A stretch of 48,450 nucleotides of DNA from an uncultured Clostridia bacterium (GTDB taxonomy: Bacteria > Bacillota > Clostridia > Christensenellales > UBA1242): contig CANQWK010000010.1 of NCBI GenBank assembly GCA_947627545.1, positions 1-48,450 of the forward strand, read 5' to 3'. Under the pieces are notes generated by a model. It ran no database searches and was not told where the DNA came from. It was given only the letters and a program-made list of their open reading frames with translations. This document shows positions 1 through 12,400 of the stretch, piece by piece; position 1 is the stretch's first letter, and every line of letters starts with the position of its first letter. The translations under genes and the position numbers were made by a program.

Positions 1-177
1 TACATATTTAAAGAAAATATTAAAATTTTTTAATTTTTTTTAAAAAAGTATTAAAAAACATTTGACAATTCTTCAATAAAGCCAAAAAATGTAAAATTCT
101 TAATTGCTTTTTTTATAAAATTTTAATTGACTGCTAGCTAAATGATAATGTTAGCATTTTGTGTAAATAAATTTGAC

Positions 178-519
178 TTAAATAACACAAGCAATGCCTA
201 AAACTATAAGCAAAACTGAAAATGCAAATCCACCCCATATAATTGTTTTGCGTTGTTTTTTTACTGCTTTTAAATTTTGGTTAATTTCAAAATAAAATTG
301 CCCTGTTGTATCTTGTGCAAGTTCTTCTTTCAATAATTTTTCTTGTACCTTTAATTTTTCAAACTCGTTGTAAGAATATGCAATAATTGATAAACTTGCA
401 AAAATTAAACCAAAACAAAGGCAGTAATTATTTTTAAATATGCTGCCTATAATTAATAATATTACTGATATAAATAAACTCACCAAGCAAACGGTGAGTT
501 TAATGTTTAACTTTTTCAT
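178..519 (-). CDS. Small three-helix membrane protein, unknown function
   Basis: 113 aa. Hydrophobic segments lie at about residues 9-28, 34-50 and 93-112. A charged, Lys/Glu-rich stretch at about 53-92 between the second and third could form a helical or coiled-coil cytoplasmic loop. No motif or family is recognised. The ATG overlaps the TAA stop of the upstream gene by one base (TAATG), so the two are almost certainly translated from one mRNA by coupling. There is no separate SD beyond the end of the upstream gene. The pair probably forms one small membrane complex, which is inference from the overlap. Confidence 0.6.
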   Translation of the reverse strand: MKKLNIKLTVCLVSLFISVILLIIGSIFKNNYCLCFGLIFASLSIIAYSYNEFEKLKVQEKLLKEELAQDTTGQFYFEINQNLKAVKKQRKTIIWGGFAFSVLLIVLGIACVI

Positions 520-791
520 TAAATGTTAAAATTTAACACCAAGAACACAATTATAATGATTACAAAAATTACATAAGCAATCATCCAACCAATGTTCTTG
601 CGGGATTTAGCATAAAAGAAAGCAAACACAGCGGTAATTGAATAAGCAATTAATTGGGCAATTAAAGTCATTGCACTTACTACGCTAGAACTTAATTTTA
701 ATGCTGAAAATATTTTTGCCAAAATTAAAGCAATTGCAACAAATGCTATTGCGATATATGACAAAAAGTTAATTAAACCTTTTCCCTTCAT
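519..791 (-). CDS. Small three-helix membrane protein, unknown function
   Basis: 90 aa, almost entirely hydrophobic, with three likely transmembrane helices at about residues 8-29, 35-60 and 66-88 and a short basic linker (KSRKN) before the last. A strong SD (GGAGG, 6 nt before ATG) and a good promoter (separate entry) precede it. It is the first gene of a two-gene unit with the 113-aa protein that follows. No known family is recognised; it could be a small stress or envelope protein, but nothing in the sequence decides this. Confidence 0.65.
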   Translation of the reverse strand: MKGKGLINFLSYIAIAFVAIALILAKIFSALKLSSSVVSAMTLIAQLIAYSITAVFAFFYAKSRKNIGWMIAYVIFVIIIIVFLVLNFNI

Positions 792-808
792 TTTTTCCTC
801 CTTGCTTT

Positions 809-838
809 ATTATATCATAAAAAAATTAAATTTAGCAA
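809..838 (-). promoter_or_regulatory. Sigma-A promoter with extended -10 for the two small membrane genes
   Basis: On the minus strand TTGCTA (833-838) is followed by an 18-nt spacer and TATAAT (809-814). The -10 is preceded by TGA, giving an extended TGnTATAAT. Transcription would start near 802, just before the SD. Confidence 0.6.
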
Positions 839-976
839 ACAATTTTAACAAAAATTTTAATTTTTATTAAATATATCATTGTTAAAACTTTTTATATTAT
901 TTATATTTACATTCCTAATATATTTATAATTTACATTTTTATAAATTCATTATTTATATTTTTTTATTGATAAATT

Positions 977-1873
977 TTAAGAAATTTTGTCTATAACATC
1001 AGTAAAATACTTAGGCAAAGGAATTTCAAAAGTCATTTGTTTGTTTGTTGCTGGGTGAATAAAATTAATTTTATAAGCAAAAAGAAGTTGTCCATTTTTA
1101 TAGATATTATCTGCTCCGCCGTACAAGTTGTCGCCTACAATTGCATGACCTATTGATTTTAAATGGGCCCTTATTTGATGAGTTCTGCCTGTTGTTAATT
1201 TGCAATTTAAAAGTGTGTAATGGTCAAAAACTTTGTCTATTGTAAAAATTGTTTTGCTATATTTGCCGTTTTGTTCGCTTACCATTGTCATTTGTTCTCT
1301 ATTTTTAGGATTTCTACCTAAATAACCTTCTACAACAAAATCTTGTTTAATCCTTCCTTTTATTAGTGCTTTATATTCTCTATTTAATGTTTTATCTTTA
1401 AGTTGTGCAGATAATTTTTTGTGAGCATAATCTGTTTTTGCAACAATTAACAAACCGCCTGTGTCTTTATCTAACCTATGCACTATTCCTGGACGCAAAA
1501 CGCCGTTTATTGTAGATAAATTTTTAATATGATACATTAAAGCGTTTACAAGTGTATGACTTTTGGTGCTTGCACACGGATGAACAACCAAACCAACTTG
1601 TTTATTTATTACAAGCAAACAGTCATCTTCATAAACAATGTCTAGCGGAATGTTTTCTGGGTCGGCATTAATTGTTTCTATTAAGTTTTCTTCTATTGTT
1701 ATTGCATCGTTTGCTTTTAGCATATACCCTGCTTTTACAATTTTGCCATTTACTGCAATTTTGCCTTGTTGATTTAATGTTTTAATATAACTGCGAGAAA
1801 AAGTTGTGTTTTCTGTTAAAAACACATCTAACCTTATATTGTTTTTGTTACAGATTAATTTTTGCATTTTCAT
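977..1873 (-). CDS. rluD: RluA/RluD-family 23S rRNA pseudouridine synthase
   Basis: 298 aa. An N-terminal S4 RNA-binding domain covers about residues 12-62, followed by the pseudouridine synthase core. The family's catalytic motif is present as HRLDKDTGGL, with catalytic Asp at residue 135; the later GRTHQIRAHL motif is also intact. By family it converts uridines of large-subunit rRNA to pseudouridine in the cytoplasm. It lies after lspA as in many Bacillota (ylyB position), 116 bp downstream, with a perfect palindrome in the gap. The start is uncertain: ATG codons 1 and 3 are both possible, and neither has an SD, only an A-rich leader. Exact target uridines cannot be told from sequence. Confidence 0.92.
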   Translation of the reverse strand: MKMQKLICNKNNIRLDVFLTENTTFSRSYIKTLNQQGKIAVNGKIVKAGYMLKANDAITIEENLIETINADPENIPLDIVYEDDCLLVINKQVGLVVHPCASTKSHTLVNALMYHIKNLSTINGVLRPGIVHRLDKDTGGLLIVAKTDYAHKKLSAQLKDKTLNREYKALIKGRIKQDFVVEGYLGRNPKNREQMTMVSEQNGKYSKTIFTIDKVFDHYTLLNCKLTTGRTHQIRAHLKSIGHAIVGDNLYGGADNIYKNGQLLFAYKINFIHPATNKQMTFEIPLPKYFTDVIDKIS

Positions 1874-1933
1874 TTTATTTTTATTTTATTTTTTATTTAT
1901 TTTTATTGGTTTTATAATTTAGGTTTTCTTTTG

Positions 1934-1957
1934 TTGCTTTTCTTGCAAGAAAAGCAA
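1934..1957. repeat. Perfect 24-bp palindrome between lspA and rluD
   Basis: The half-site TTGCTTTTCTTG is followed immediately by its exact reverse complement, with no spacer. As RNA it could fold into a 10-bp stem with a TGCA loop. No T-tract follows on either strand, so it does not look like a standard intrinsic terminator. It could be a protein-binding dyad, an RNA processing site, or an attenuating hairpin between the two genes. Confidence 0.7.
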
Positions 1958-1989
1958 TAGAAATCAACAGAAAAGAAATTTAGATAAAA

Positions 1990-2448
1990 TTAAGCCGCCT
2001 TTTTCTTCCCTGAAAACAAAATGTAAATTGCCAACATAATTGCACCTATGCACAAGAAACTATCGGCAAGGTTAAAAATAGGAAAATTAGGCAAAAAATC
2101 TAAAAAGATAAAATCTCTAACATAGCCTAAAACAAGCCTATCTATTAAATTGCCTATTGCCCCACCCATAACAAAGCCAAAAGATATACTATAAAAAATA
2201 GTTTTATTTTTATTAAAGTAGTTAAACACACACAATGCTGCAATAAGCACAAGGCTTACCACAATCAACATAATTGTGTTTCCGCTAAAAATACCCCAAG
2301 CAGCCCCTGTGTTGCCTCCATTTGTTTGTATTGATAAAATTTTAGGAATTAAATTAAAATATTCCACACTAAATAAAAAATGTTTGGTAATTTGGTCAAT
2401 TACCAAAACAATAGCTATAACTGAAAATGTTATAATTTTTTTTTGCAT
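1990..2448 (-). CDS. lspA: Prolipoprotein signal peptidase II (LspA)
   Basis: 152 aa, four transmembrane helices. It cleaves the signal peptide of diacylglyceryl-modified prolipoproteins at the membrane. Family motifs visible are DQITK (18-22), NTGAAWGIF (46-54), GNLIDR (99-104), VRDF and FNLADS. The aspartic dyad of the family corresponds to Asp112 (VRDF) and Asp129 (LADS). Its ATG directly follows the TAA of sepF with no gap, so it is translated from the sepF mRNA. The presence of LspA implies lipoproteins in this organism. Length is normal for the family. Confidence 0.96.
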   Translation of the reverse strand: MQKKIITFSVIAIVLVIDQITKHFLFSVEYFNLIPKILSIQTNGGNTGAAWGIFSGNTIMLIVVSLVLIAALCVFNYFNKNKTIFYSISFGFVMGGAIGNLIDRLVLGYVRDFIFLDFLPNFPIFNLADSFLCIGAIMLAIYILFSGKKKAA

Positions 2449-2880
2449 TTAATTTTTATCGCCAGGCTTTAAAATTTTATGTCCCTCTGGTGTTAATAAA
2501 AACAAATCACCATGCCAACGAAGAATGCTGCCATTTAGCCCATAAATAGCACCAGATAAGAAATCTAAAATACGCTCGCTATCAATAGACGCAATGCCCT
2601 CTAAGTTTACTGCAACCGATTGACCTTGTTTAAGATAATCCACCACTTGCTGAATTTCTTTATGTGTTTTTGGCTCTACCATGATTATATTAGACTCTGC
2701 TTGAATGCCAAAAGAATTGAACGGGGTTTGTTGCGGCATAACATTATCTGTTTGGTCGCCAATGCGTTCATGCAAATTGAAATTAGAATATTTATCTTCT
2801 TGCACTTCGGTTTTAGATTTTTTCTTTTCGCCTTTGCCTTCAAAACCTAAACCGTGCATAACCCAATCAAAAAAGCCCAT
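2449..2880 (-). CDS. sepF: Cell division protein SepF
   Basis: 143 aa. SepF bundles and anchors FtsZ at the division site in Gram-positive bacteria. The N-terminus MGFFDWVMHGLGF matches the amphipathic membrane-targeting helix of the family; a charged, disordered linker follows (about 15-60); then the SepF core, with VNLEG and DFLSGAIYGLNGSI, ending in FLLTPEG. The SD (AAGG) lies just before the ATG. It sits between an 85-aa unknown (8-bp gap) and lspA (stop and start abut), in the order seen in ylm/div clusters of Bacillota, although divIVA and ileS are not here. Confidence 0.95.
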   Translation of the reverse strand: MGFFDWVMHGLGFEGKGEKKKSKTEVQEDKYSNFNLHERIGDQTDNVMPQQTPFNSFGIQAESNIIMVEPKTHKEIQQVVDYLKQGQSVAVNLEGIASIDSERILDFLSGAIYGLNGSILRWHGDLFLLTPEGHKILKPGDKN

Positions 2881-2888
2881 ATAATACC

Positions 2889-3146
2889 TTACTTTTTGCC
2901 TGTATCACCAAAAATTTGTTTACGCAACATTTCATATTCTACATCTGTTGCGATGTTAAATTCTTTAACAACACGCTCATAAATAGCAATTACATTTTTG
3001 TTGGTTGTTTTCTTTTTAGCGTTATCTAACATTTTTTCGGCAACTTTAATTGCTCCTTGCCTATTCATTTTAATGTTCATTGCCACTATTTTTTCAATAA
3101 TGTCCATACATTTGTTTTCAAATTCTTCTGTTGAAAGTACTGCCAT
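2889..3146 (-). CDS. 85-aa soluble protein, first gene of the sepF-lspA operon, unknown
   Basis: 85 aa, charged and predicted mostly helical, with no signal or membrane segment. No family is recognised. It has a clear SD (AGAGGTG, 5 nt before ATG) and its own TTGACA promoter, and ends 8 bp before sepF, so it heads a sepF-lspA transcript. The position suggests, but does not show, a link to division or envelope growth. Confidence 0.7.
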   Translation of the reverse strand: MAVLSTEEFENKCMDIIEKIVAMNIKMNRQGAIKVAEKMLDNAKKKTTNKNVIAIYERVVKEFNIATDVEYEMLRKQIFGDTGKK

Positions 3147-3163
3147 AATTCACCTCTACTTAT

Positions 3164-3191
3164 ATTCTAATCAAATTTTTAAAATTGTCAA
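3164..3191 (-). promoter_or_regulatory. Sigma-A promoter of the sepF-lspA operon
   Basis: Minus strand TTGACA (3186-3191), 16-nt spacer, TAGAAT (3164-3169). The predicted start is about 20 nt upstream of the 85-aa gene. Confidence 0.6.
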
Positions 3192-3375
3192 CCATTTGCT
3201 ATTCAATTTAAAAAATTTAATAATTATATTAAAAAATAAATAAAAATATTAGAATTAGAAAAAATATATATATTAGAAAATACAAATATATTAAAAAATA
3301 AATAAAAAATATAAAAAAATAGCATTACGTTGCAAATATAAAACAATTATTGAAAAAAATGCCCTAAACAAAAAC

Positions 3376-3399
3376 AAAAACCGCCACCAAGCGGTTTTT
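3376..3399 (-). terminator. Intrinsic terminator of the giant surface protein gene
   Basis: Stem AAAAACCGC/GCGGTTTTT with a 6-nt loop, followed on the minus strand by a broken T-tract. It lies 47 bp after the stop of the 3350-aa gene. Confidence 0.85.
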
Positions 3400-3445
3400 G
3401 CGTTGTTTTTAACTAATTAGCGTTAAGGTTATACTAAATTTTTGC

Positions 3446-6400
3446 CTAAGTTTTTAAAGTAAACCTTATTTCTACCCTTATTCCATCTATCGTACACATA
3501 ATAGATAAATAACCTAAATCATTTGTAAATTGAGATAAATCTTTAACGGTTATTTTTGACGTGCCGTTTCCTTCTACATAAGATAAATAAGCACTATCAA
3601 CCTTTATTGTTACATTTGTTATAGGATTTTTTGTAAATGTGCCATTGATGTTGCTAAATGAAAAGTACATATCAGAAACACTAATTGAAGGCTTATAGTT
3701 TGTGTAAGGCACAACATAGAAAGTTGCACCAGCCGAGTTATAACTTATAGATTTAATTAGTGTTCCACCTGATAAATAGTAATAAGTTTGAGAAATTGTA
3801 TATAGGTCTTTAATACCAGTTCCTGACCAAGTTGCTTGATTTAAATAATATGTTGTTTCACCTGACGCCAATGTTGGAATACTTACATTATTTATTTCTG
3901 TTATTCTTTTGTCACTTCCAACACTATTTGCATTGGCACCCTGGTTGGTTTTTACCCAATTTGCATACGGATTTCCAACACCTATTACATCAACGTTATT
4001 TGTAGTGTTAAATGAGGTGCTGGTAAATATTTGAGAAAGTTTAAAACTTCCCTTTGGAGTTAAATTGCCAGTTGTTGTTAAACGCAAATCGGTTGTGTCT
4101 AAAAGTGAAGTTCCATTATCTTTAATTACAATTTGCCCTAAAAATTCATTGTTAAACAAACCGCCTGATGTTGTTAAATTAATTCCATATAAGCCATATC
4201 TTCCTGTTTCGTCAATTTGTTGTAATGTAAAGCCTTTATCTCCATTAAAATTCAATCCGCCAGAAATGTTTCTTAAACTTATTGAATAATTTAGTATCTC
4301 TTTAAAATTATCAAAATTAGCGGCTTTTAGCATAAACACTACATTTTTGCCTGTTTGATTTACTGTGCGAGTGGCAGAACTTGTTGTTTCTGTTCCATCC
4401 TTAATTGTTATGTTGACCTTTGCATCGTTTGATTTTTGAATTTTAACTGATTTTGTTCCGTCTTGGCTGTTAGTAAATACATAGTTATCTGCATCACTTC
4501 CTTCCTCTGAATAGATGTTGCCATCTGGCAAGGCTAATTTTAAGACATTATTATCTTTATCATAATACATTGTATATTTATTTTCATTATCTATTGTGTA
4601 ATCTATTGAAAATTGGAATAATCTTAAATAATAGTTATTATCTTTTACAAACAAGTTGTTGGCATCGTCAACATTAATTGTGTTGTTTGTTCCATTTACC
4701 GATAATGTTTTGTCATTATAAACTAAATACGATGCATAATATACTTCACTTTGTCCAAAATGCTTTAATTCTATTTTATAAATTACTATAAAATATTTTC
4801 TATTTGAACTTTCGGAACTATCTACATTAGGCAATTTGAAATTTAATATAAAGTGGTTATCCGCGGTAGATAATTCATAATGCGTATTATCTAACTCAGC
4901 AGCGGTATCTTTATTATTTAAAGTAATTTTTGTTTTTTCGGCATCAAAGGTTTCTTTAATTGTATCTTTTTGTTCTCCGCTAGGCACCATTGCATAACTT
5001 ATTGAGGATATACTAATGTTATTAAAGTCGGATAATCTAGAAGACGAAATTACGCTGACGCCTAAATTGCTAACATCTTGGTTGTTAATAGCAGAAACTG
5101 TTTTTCCAGATTTAAATCCTAGCCCGCCACCAACTTGAACATAATTTTCATCAACGGTATATTCAAACGAAATAAAGCCTAAAATGTTTAAATTTAAATA
5201 TCTAACAAAATTATCTTTTGAATCTAATGTGCCTGCTACAAGTTTTAAATGCTTTAAGCCGGTAAAATCATTTTCTAATGTCAAAATAAAGTTGCCTTGT
5301 GCATTTTTTAATAATAGTTTTTCTGTTTCTGCTCCATTTTCATTTACAATTTCATATATGTTAAACGAAACTATATCAAACGGATTGTTATCATTAACAC
5401 GATAAATCATAATGTTGATATATGAATAATATCTTTCTCCGTCCTTTAAAACGTATGAGCTGAAATTTTCATTAGAGTTATCTTTATTTGTTAAAACAAT
5501 GTTTTTAGGGAAGCTTGTTGCACCTGTTAAATAATAATTAAATGTGCTTGCCGCTGTTGAATTTGTTGAGTTCACATTAAATCCGTTGCCATTTTCTACA
5601 TTATTTGCAATGGAATTGTTAAAGTTTACATAAAATGCGAAATTGCAAATAATATCAACATTAATTTGAACATAAGTTACACAATTGCCGTTTATTAAAA
5701 CTTTAAATGTTATAACGCATTGTGCATTTTCTGATAAAGGGTTTATACTCAATTTATTGTTTATACATTCAAACACTTTATTTCTACCATTTATGTTTGA
5801 TTGACGTTCATTTTTATATGAATAAGAACTATATTCGCTGTTATAATCAAACGAAATTGTAGGTCCATCGCTTGCTGCGTTATTAATTTTAACTGCATTT
5901 TTTAGCAATTCGTTAATTTGAGTTTCTGTGCCAGTGTACATTGTTATTCTATCTGGATTTGTAATTTCACAATTATAAAAACCTAATTTTAGTGTGCAAA
6001 TTTTGCCACCTTCTCCAATATATTTTAGCACTAAATTAGCACTTGAAAAGTTATTATTATTTTCATTTATTTTAAATTCTATTGCAATGTTGTTGCTAGA
6101 TGTTTTGGTAAATTTTAAATTATAATCGTTATAATTAAATGTATAACTAATTTCAGTGTTAACAGCGTTGCGTGTGATGTTCAACGAACTTAAGGTTGGT
6201 GTTATTTCTGTAACATAAAATGCAGTATTGTTTAAATCTAATAATCTAGCAATGGTGTATGAAATTTGTTTATTTTGATTTACAATAAAATTAAATTGTT
6301 CGGTATTTTCATCGTAAACATAATCGCTAGAAGGCAAAACATTAATGCCATCGTTAGTTGTTCCTGCTATAATTTGATATTGATAATCTGTAGCAATAAC

Positions 6401-9400
6401 GCCTGCCTCGTTGCTTAAACGAATGCTTGAATAAATGTTGTTTACGATATCATCTGCAAAATGCAAGTTTTTAGAGTCAACAATGCTGTTAGTAACATCT
6501 CTTGCTATTTTTATATAGTTAGGATTATTTTCATTTAAAAATCCTATAGCGTTTTCGTTAAAATCAAAAGTGGTTGTTTCTTTGCCGCCTTGTAATATTT
6601 TTAATGCAATGCGTTTGCGGTTTATAATTGTTTCATTAGTAGATATGTCTGTTTCATTTTGTTCATTGTTACTAAATAACACGTTGCGGATATTCTCTAT
6701 TGTTGTGTTTTTGGCAACGTTTTCATGAGTTGCATCTTTAATTAAATAAACAGGAGTAATTCCAATATAAGTTTGCGGAATTTTTACAAACACTTTTCTT
6801 GAAATATCGCCAGAATTGTTTGAAAATGCTAAGCCATTGCTAGTTAAAACTTTTACATTTAACATTACAATTAGTTCTTGTGCGGAATGTGTAAAGCCTA
6901 TTGAAATTGTTGCTCCGCTTGTGTTGTCTATTGAAATTTTGCCAGAATAATCTATAACAAAATTAGAGTTTTGGTCTATTGTAATTTCTAGTTTTGAGCC
7001 TGCTAAAGTGGTTATGGTTAGTTCGCCTATTGTGTATGTTTGCAAACCACTGTTTTGTTGATTTGTTGCTACAATTTCGCTTGCTTTTTCGTTTTCATAA
7101 TTTGTATCTATAAACTTAGCAGCAATTGGGAAATTTTCTTGTCCAGAAGCACTATCTAAATAATGAATATATATTGCAGCATTTACATCAATTTCTACAC
7201 GTCTTAAAACGGTGCTGCTAGATGCAATGTCTAAATACTCAATATCAAACGATACAAATGAATATTTGTTTGATAATTCAAATGTTAACAACAATTTGCC
7301 TTGTTCATCTCTATTGAATGTTATAATGCCTCTTGTTGATTCTTGCCAACCATTAGAGCCGTCTATTTCTTCTTGAGCCTGACCATCTATTGTTAGGTTT
7401 GTTATATTAATTTTTCCGTCATAACAATTAATTGTTAAATTATCTACAAAATTTATGCCGTTATATTCACCCACACTATATGGTACAGGTGCTTTAGAAG
7501 GTGTATCTATATGTTGCATAATAAATGTAATGAACAAATCTAAGCCGTTATCATAATGATATTTTACAACAAACTCTAAATCTTCAAACGTGTACATTAA
7601 TCTGTTTATTGTTTGATTGTCATTATTTAGCCTAATAACTTCGGCATTGGTTGAATTAAATATAATTTTTATGTTGCCTAATGCGTCTGTTCCTTCATTG
7701 TTAATTGCAGAAAATCCGCTTGTTTTAACTTCTTGAATGTTTATTGTTGGTTTGCCGCTGTAACCGGTTATAACAAAAGGATTATTAAACTCGCTTTGTG
7801 CTGAAATTGGCCAATCATATAAATATCTGCCATTTTCTAAGCCTGTTATTTCGTTTGATAACAATGAATTTGCTTCTATGTTTTGGCTTGGCCTTATATA
7901 AGCAACTATATTGCCAATATACAACTCTACACTGCTGTTATTGTCCATAATTAAGGCAATTTTTAATTCTACAAAACTATTGCATTGTTCAAAAGTTGCT
8001 TGTCCGTCTGCCGCATTCAATAGGTTGTTGAGTTTATTTTTTAAATTTAATTCATATTCTTCTTGTGCTGAGCCTAAAATTTTATAATCTAACAAATATA
8101 AGTATAAATCAATATCTCCTGTTAAAGCGTTTATGCCAAATTGGCTTGTTAAATTAATTTGGTTGCCAAAAATTTTGTATGAATTGCCATTTAATTCATC
8201 TCTTTCTTTTGTATAGAAAATATTGTTTAAATTATTTATATTTATGCTATGATTTGCTGGATTAACCTGTGTGTATGCAGAATTGTTTGCGTTGTTATAA
8301 TATCTTACAATATAGAAAGTGTAATTGCCTGAATTTGTTATTATTTTAAATGCTAAGTATGTAAAACTAAAATCGCCTGAATTATTAAAGGTAATGTTTA
8401 TTTTTCCATCTACATTATTAATTGATACAATGTTTGGATTATTAATGTCAGAATATGCCACCAATTTAACATCGGCAATTGCATTTTCAATTTGTTTTGT
8501 AACTCGATTGGTTATAATTACCCTATTTAAATTTACAAGGTTTTGCCAATCAAAGCATATTGTTTCGCCCGTGCTTACAGGCTCGTAAGAAGTAATGTTA
8601 CGTCCTAAATTTTGAAGTTCGGTTGCAGAAATTTCGTTGTTATTTAAACTTATAAACGTTAAATTTATTCCGCTGCTTGCGTTGTTTAAATTGCCTGCCG
8701 TGGCGAAATTTTTAAACGGATAATTTGTTTCTATAGATTGATAATTTAAAATTGTAATTTCTTTGCTTAAATTAAACTTAGTGCGATTTGCGTCTTTATA
8801 TTCTATTAAATAATTTATTGTTAAAGTTTTGCTGTTGCCAACAAAATTTGCTAAACTAACTTGCGTTGTGGCAGGGTCTAAAATATAAACCAAATTTTGC
8901 ACATTTGTTGATATTAGTGAACTATCGCTAACGCTTTCAATTGAAATTGAATAAAAGTATTGCGAATATTCTTCTTTTTGGCTGTTTCCTTCATTAAGAA
9001 TATCAAACACATCGGTAACTAAGTTAAAACTTTCATTTGAGTATGCTAAAATTTCGTTTTTTAATTCAGGAGCAAATGGTGCAATTTCAATATCTATGTT
9101 TATGTTAGAAACATTTTCATTGTCCAAATTAGAATAAATTAAAGTTTTGCCATTATAACTTAATGTGAAAGTAAATTTTGCATTTTTATAGTTTTTGCTT
9201 AAATAATTATCTTCTAAATTAATTTTAAATGTTATATCGTCAACCACTTGAACTGATAAATCTTTACTATTGCCATTATCTTCATAAACGATGCAAGAAA
9301 CTGAATTTAATATCCAATTTTCTTCGGCATTAATTTCAAATAAATCCTTATAATTAAAGGTTAAATTTACATTTACAACGCTTGATGCTGTTTTAATGTT

Positions 9401-12400
9401 TAATTTAGAATTATAAGAATTTGTTATTATTACATTTATAGGGAAATTTAGCGAACCATAAGTTAAAACTGCTTGATTTCTAATAACGCTGCTTGCTCCG
9501 CCTACATTTTCAATCCAATTTGTTGCAAATTGTTTTGTTTCGCTTATATAAGTTAAAAAGTTTAAAGTTGAACTGCTAAATTTTAAATTTTCATAGGCGC
9601 TATCGGCTAAATTTATAAGGTTTAATTCATTGTAAAGGTTAAATGAGCCATCTTCATTTTTGCTGCCATAAATTATATTAGAGCCATCTTGTTTTTGAGT
9701 GGCAAATTGTTTTAATGTTACCAAATTATTTATATCATATTTGCTGTTGCTTTGTAGGTTTAAGCCATAATTTGCTTGAGCATCTGTTTGGCTAATTTTT
9801 ATGTTTGGCAAAATTGAAACGCTATATGTTGCAATTACCGACTCGATATCTTCTACTAGCAAACTTATTTGATAAATGTAAGAACCTTCAACTAAATCGT
9901 GAGTTATGTTGCTGCCACTGTCTGTTGTGCCTATTTCGCATAAACGACTAAAGTCTTGTTCGTCAATTTTTTTATAGGCTATTCTAAAAGTTGAATTTCC
10001 TGTTGTATCTTTTATTATAAACATTGGCTTGTTTTGTAATTCTTCCCTGTTTTGCACTTTTTCAACAAGCATAATTTTTGTGCCTGCATAAAAGTATTCA
10101 TAATTTTGAAAATTCAATTCAGCACTTATATCGCAAATAAAGGAAACTGATACAGTTATTTTTTCAGCTGTTTTAACAAAAACATCAAACGATATATCGA
10201 TATCTATATAATTATATCTATTGCTTTTGGTTATAATCCAATCGCCATCTTTTTGCGAAATTGTTATTACAGGTTGATTTCCATTTGTTGCGTCAACTAA
10301 GGTTAGCGGATTGTTTCCATCTTGAACAAAATTGGTGTTAAGGCTTGATAAATTAGAAATTGTGAAATGAGAAGCATCTTCTAGCACGATGCCATTATAT
10401 TTGTATTCAACTAATTCTTTTAAGCCAATTTCGCTATCTTCGGTAATTTTTGAAGTATCTGATTTTTTTGTTAAACTAAAGTTATCACTAGCGGTTATAA
10501 CAATGCGGAAATATCGTTCTAACTCGTTATTATTGCAATTAACCGCAACAACGCAGCCAGAATTTCCTGTTATTTGATTAATTATTAAATTGCCGCCATT
10601 AAAGGTTAAAATATCAGGAGATTGAGAAACAAAATTAAAATTATATTCTTTAATTGAACTTGTAAATGCTGGGCTTGGCGTAAACATAAATATGTTGCCA
10701 TTTTTAGAGTAAGAAGTGTTAAAGAAATCTATAGAATTTACTATTCTTCCATTAATTGAATATGTATAAACATATTCGTTTAATAAATAGTCTATTGCTA
10801 TTTCTAATTTTGGCATGTTGCTATCGAACATATCGGCAGAAAGTTCCTGCCCATTCATTAAAATTTGTTCAACTTCATTGCTATCAATATAAATGTTAGG
10901 CGAATAAATTATTTTATTTTCATCAAATTGAATAGCCAACACAAAACACTCATTTTGAATATAATTTTCCACTGAAAATTCTATTATAAATTTGTCTGGT
11001 TGACCTTCTATACCTTTTACAAATCTAGCGTTTAAAATTGTAATGTTGTTATAAATTGAGTTGTTTAATTGGTTGTTATTTCTTGTAAATATTTTAATGT
11101 TGTTAGTGCCTATATTTGACAAATTATAAAGCATATTCGCTATGTTTGATGTTATTTCAATTTTGTGAGGAGGCAAATCGCTATCTCCGGTGTTTTCCAA
11201 CACATGATAATTTTCATTTCCATCCTTAATAATGTAATTATCTTTGCCCTCGCCCGCTTCATAAACTGAACTTTCGTCAAAATTCCATGTTAAACTAGAA
11301 GGGTCTATTGCATAATTGTTATTTATAACAAAAGTGTAATTAGTGTTTACAAAATCGCTATCAAACACATAAGCATTCAAACTTACAGCATTTTGACCGT
11401 CTAAGATGTTGCTAATTGTTTGTTCGGTTGTTTGTTGATACGCATTTTTTAATTGCAATACATAAATAGAGGTGGTAGATAACGAGTCTTTATTTTTTGC
11501 TTTAACGGCATTAACAAATTCACCTTCACTGTTAATGTACCCCACCAAAACATAAGTTCCGTTTAAACTTGCATTTAAACTTGTTAATTCAAATGTTACA
11601 TAATTTAAAACTTCAATGCTGTAATTATCTGCCTGCTTTGTAACAAAAACTCCTGCTGAATAAGAGCCTCCAACAAAATTTACAATATCGGTAAAATTAA
11701 TTTCGCCAAAATTTGTATTGTCGTTAGAATAATTGATTTCTATTGAATGATTTAAACTTTCATAATTTAAACCAGATTTTTGTTCTTCAACAACAACTTC
11801 TGCATAGGTTGTTAAAAGTTGACCATTACTATTGACAATTAAAAGCATTAAAGTTAAATTCTCAACCTCTGGCAACTGCTTAACAACAACATTAAATGAG
11901 CGATTTGCTCCACCTCCTAAATCGGTTGCAGAATACATGAAATTTGTTTGTTCAAAGTTATTTTCATTCTTGTTAAAGAATTCTAAATAACTGCCTGTTC
12001 TTAGCATAACAATAGAGTCGTTAGTTACAAATGCCGCTCCATTTGAACAACTAAATTGAACATTCTCGCCGTTATAATTTAAAGTTGTAATTAATTGCCT
12101 ATTATTTAGTGTAATGTTGCCCTTTGCTATTGCAAATGTTGCATTTATTTGGTCTATAACAATTGAATTGCCTAAAATGTTATAATTGTATGTTCCATCT
12201 AATTCACCAAAATTTACTAAGGTTACAAATTTATTATTGCTGTTTAAATTAAATGTTAATGTTCTATCTTCTACATCTTTAAAATTAATGTTGCTGTTAG
12301 CCCAAAATCTTTCCATGTTTGTGCCAAAGGCAACACTGTCAAAACGGCGGCTTGTGGTTGCTCCATCAATTTTTAAACCTAAATCATTGTTATTAGTGTT

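Noticed and set aside
120..155. Hairpin TGCTAGC...GTTAGCA as terminator of the 113-aa gene
   Set aside because: It has a mismatch, a 10-nt loop and no clear T-tract on the minus strand; too weak to annotate.
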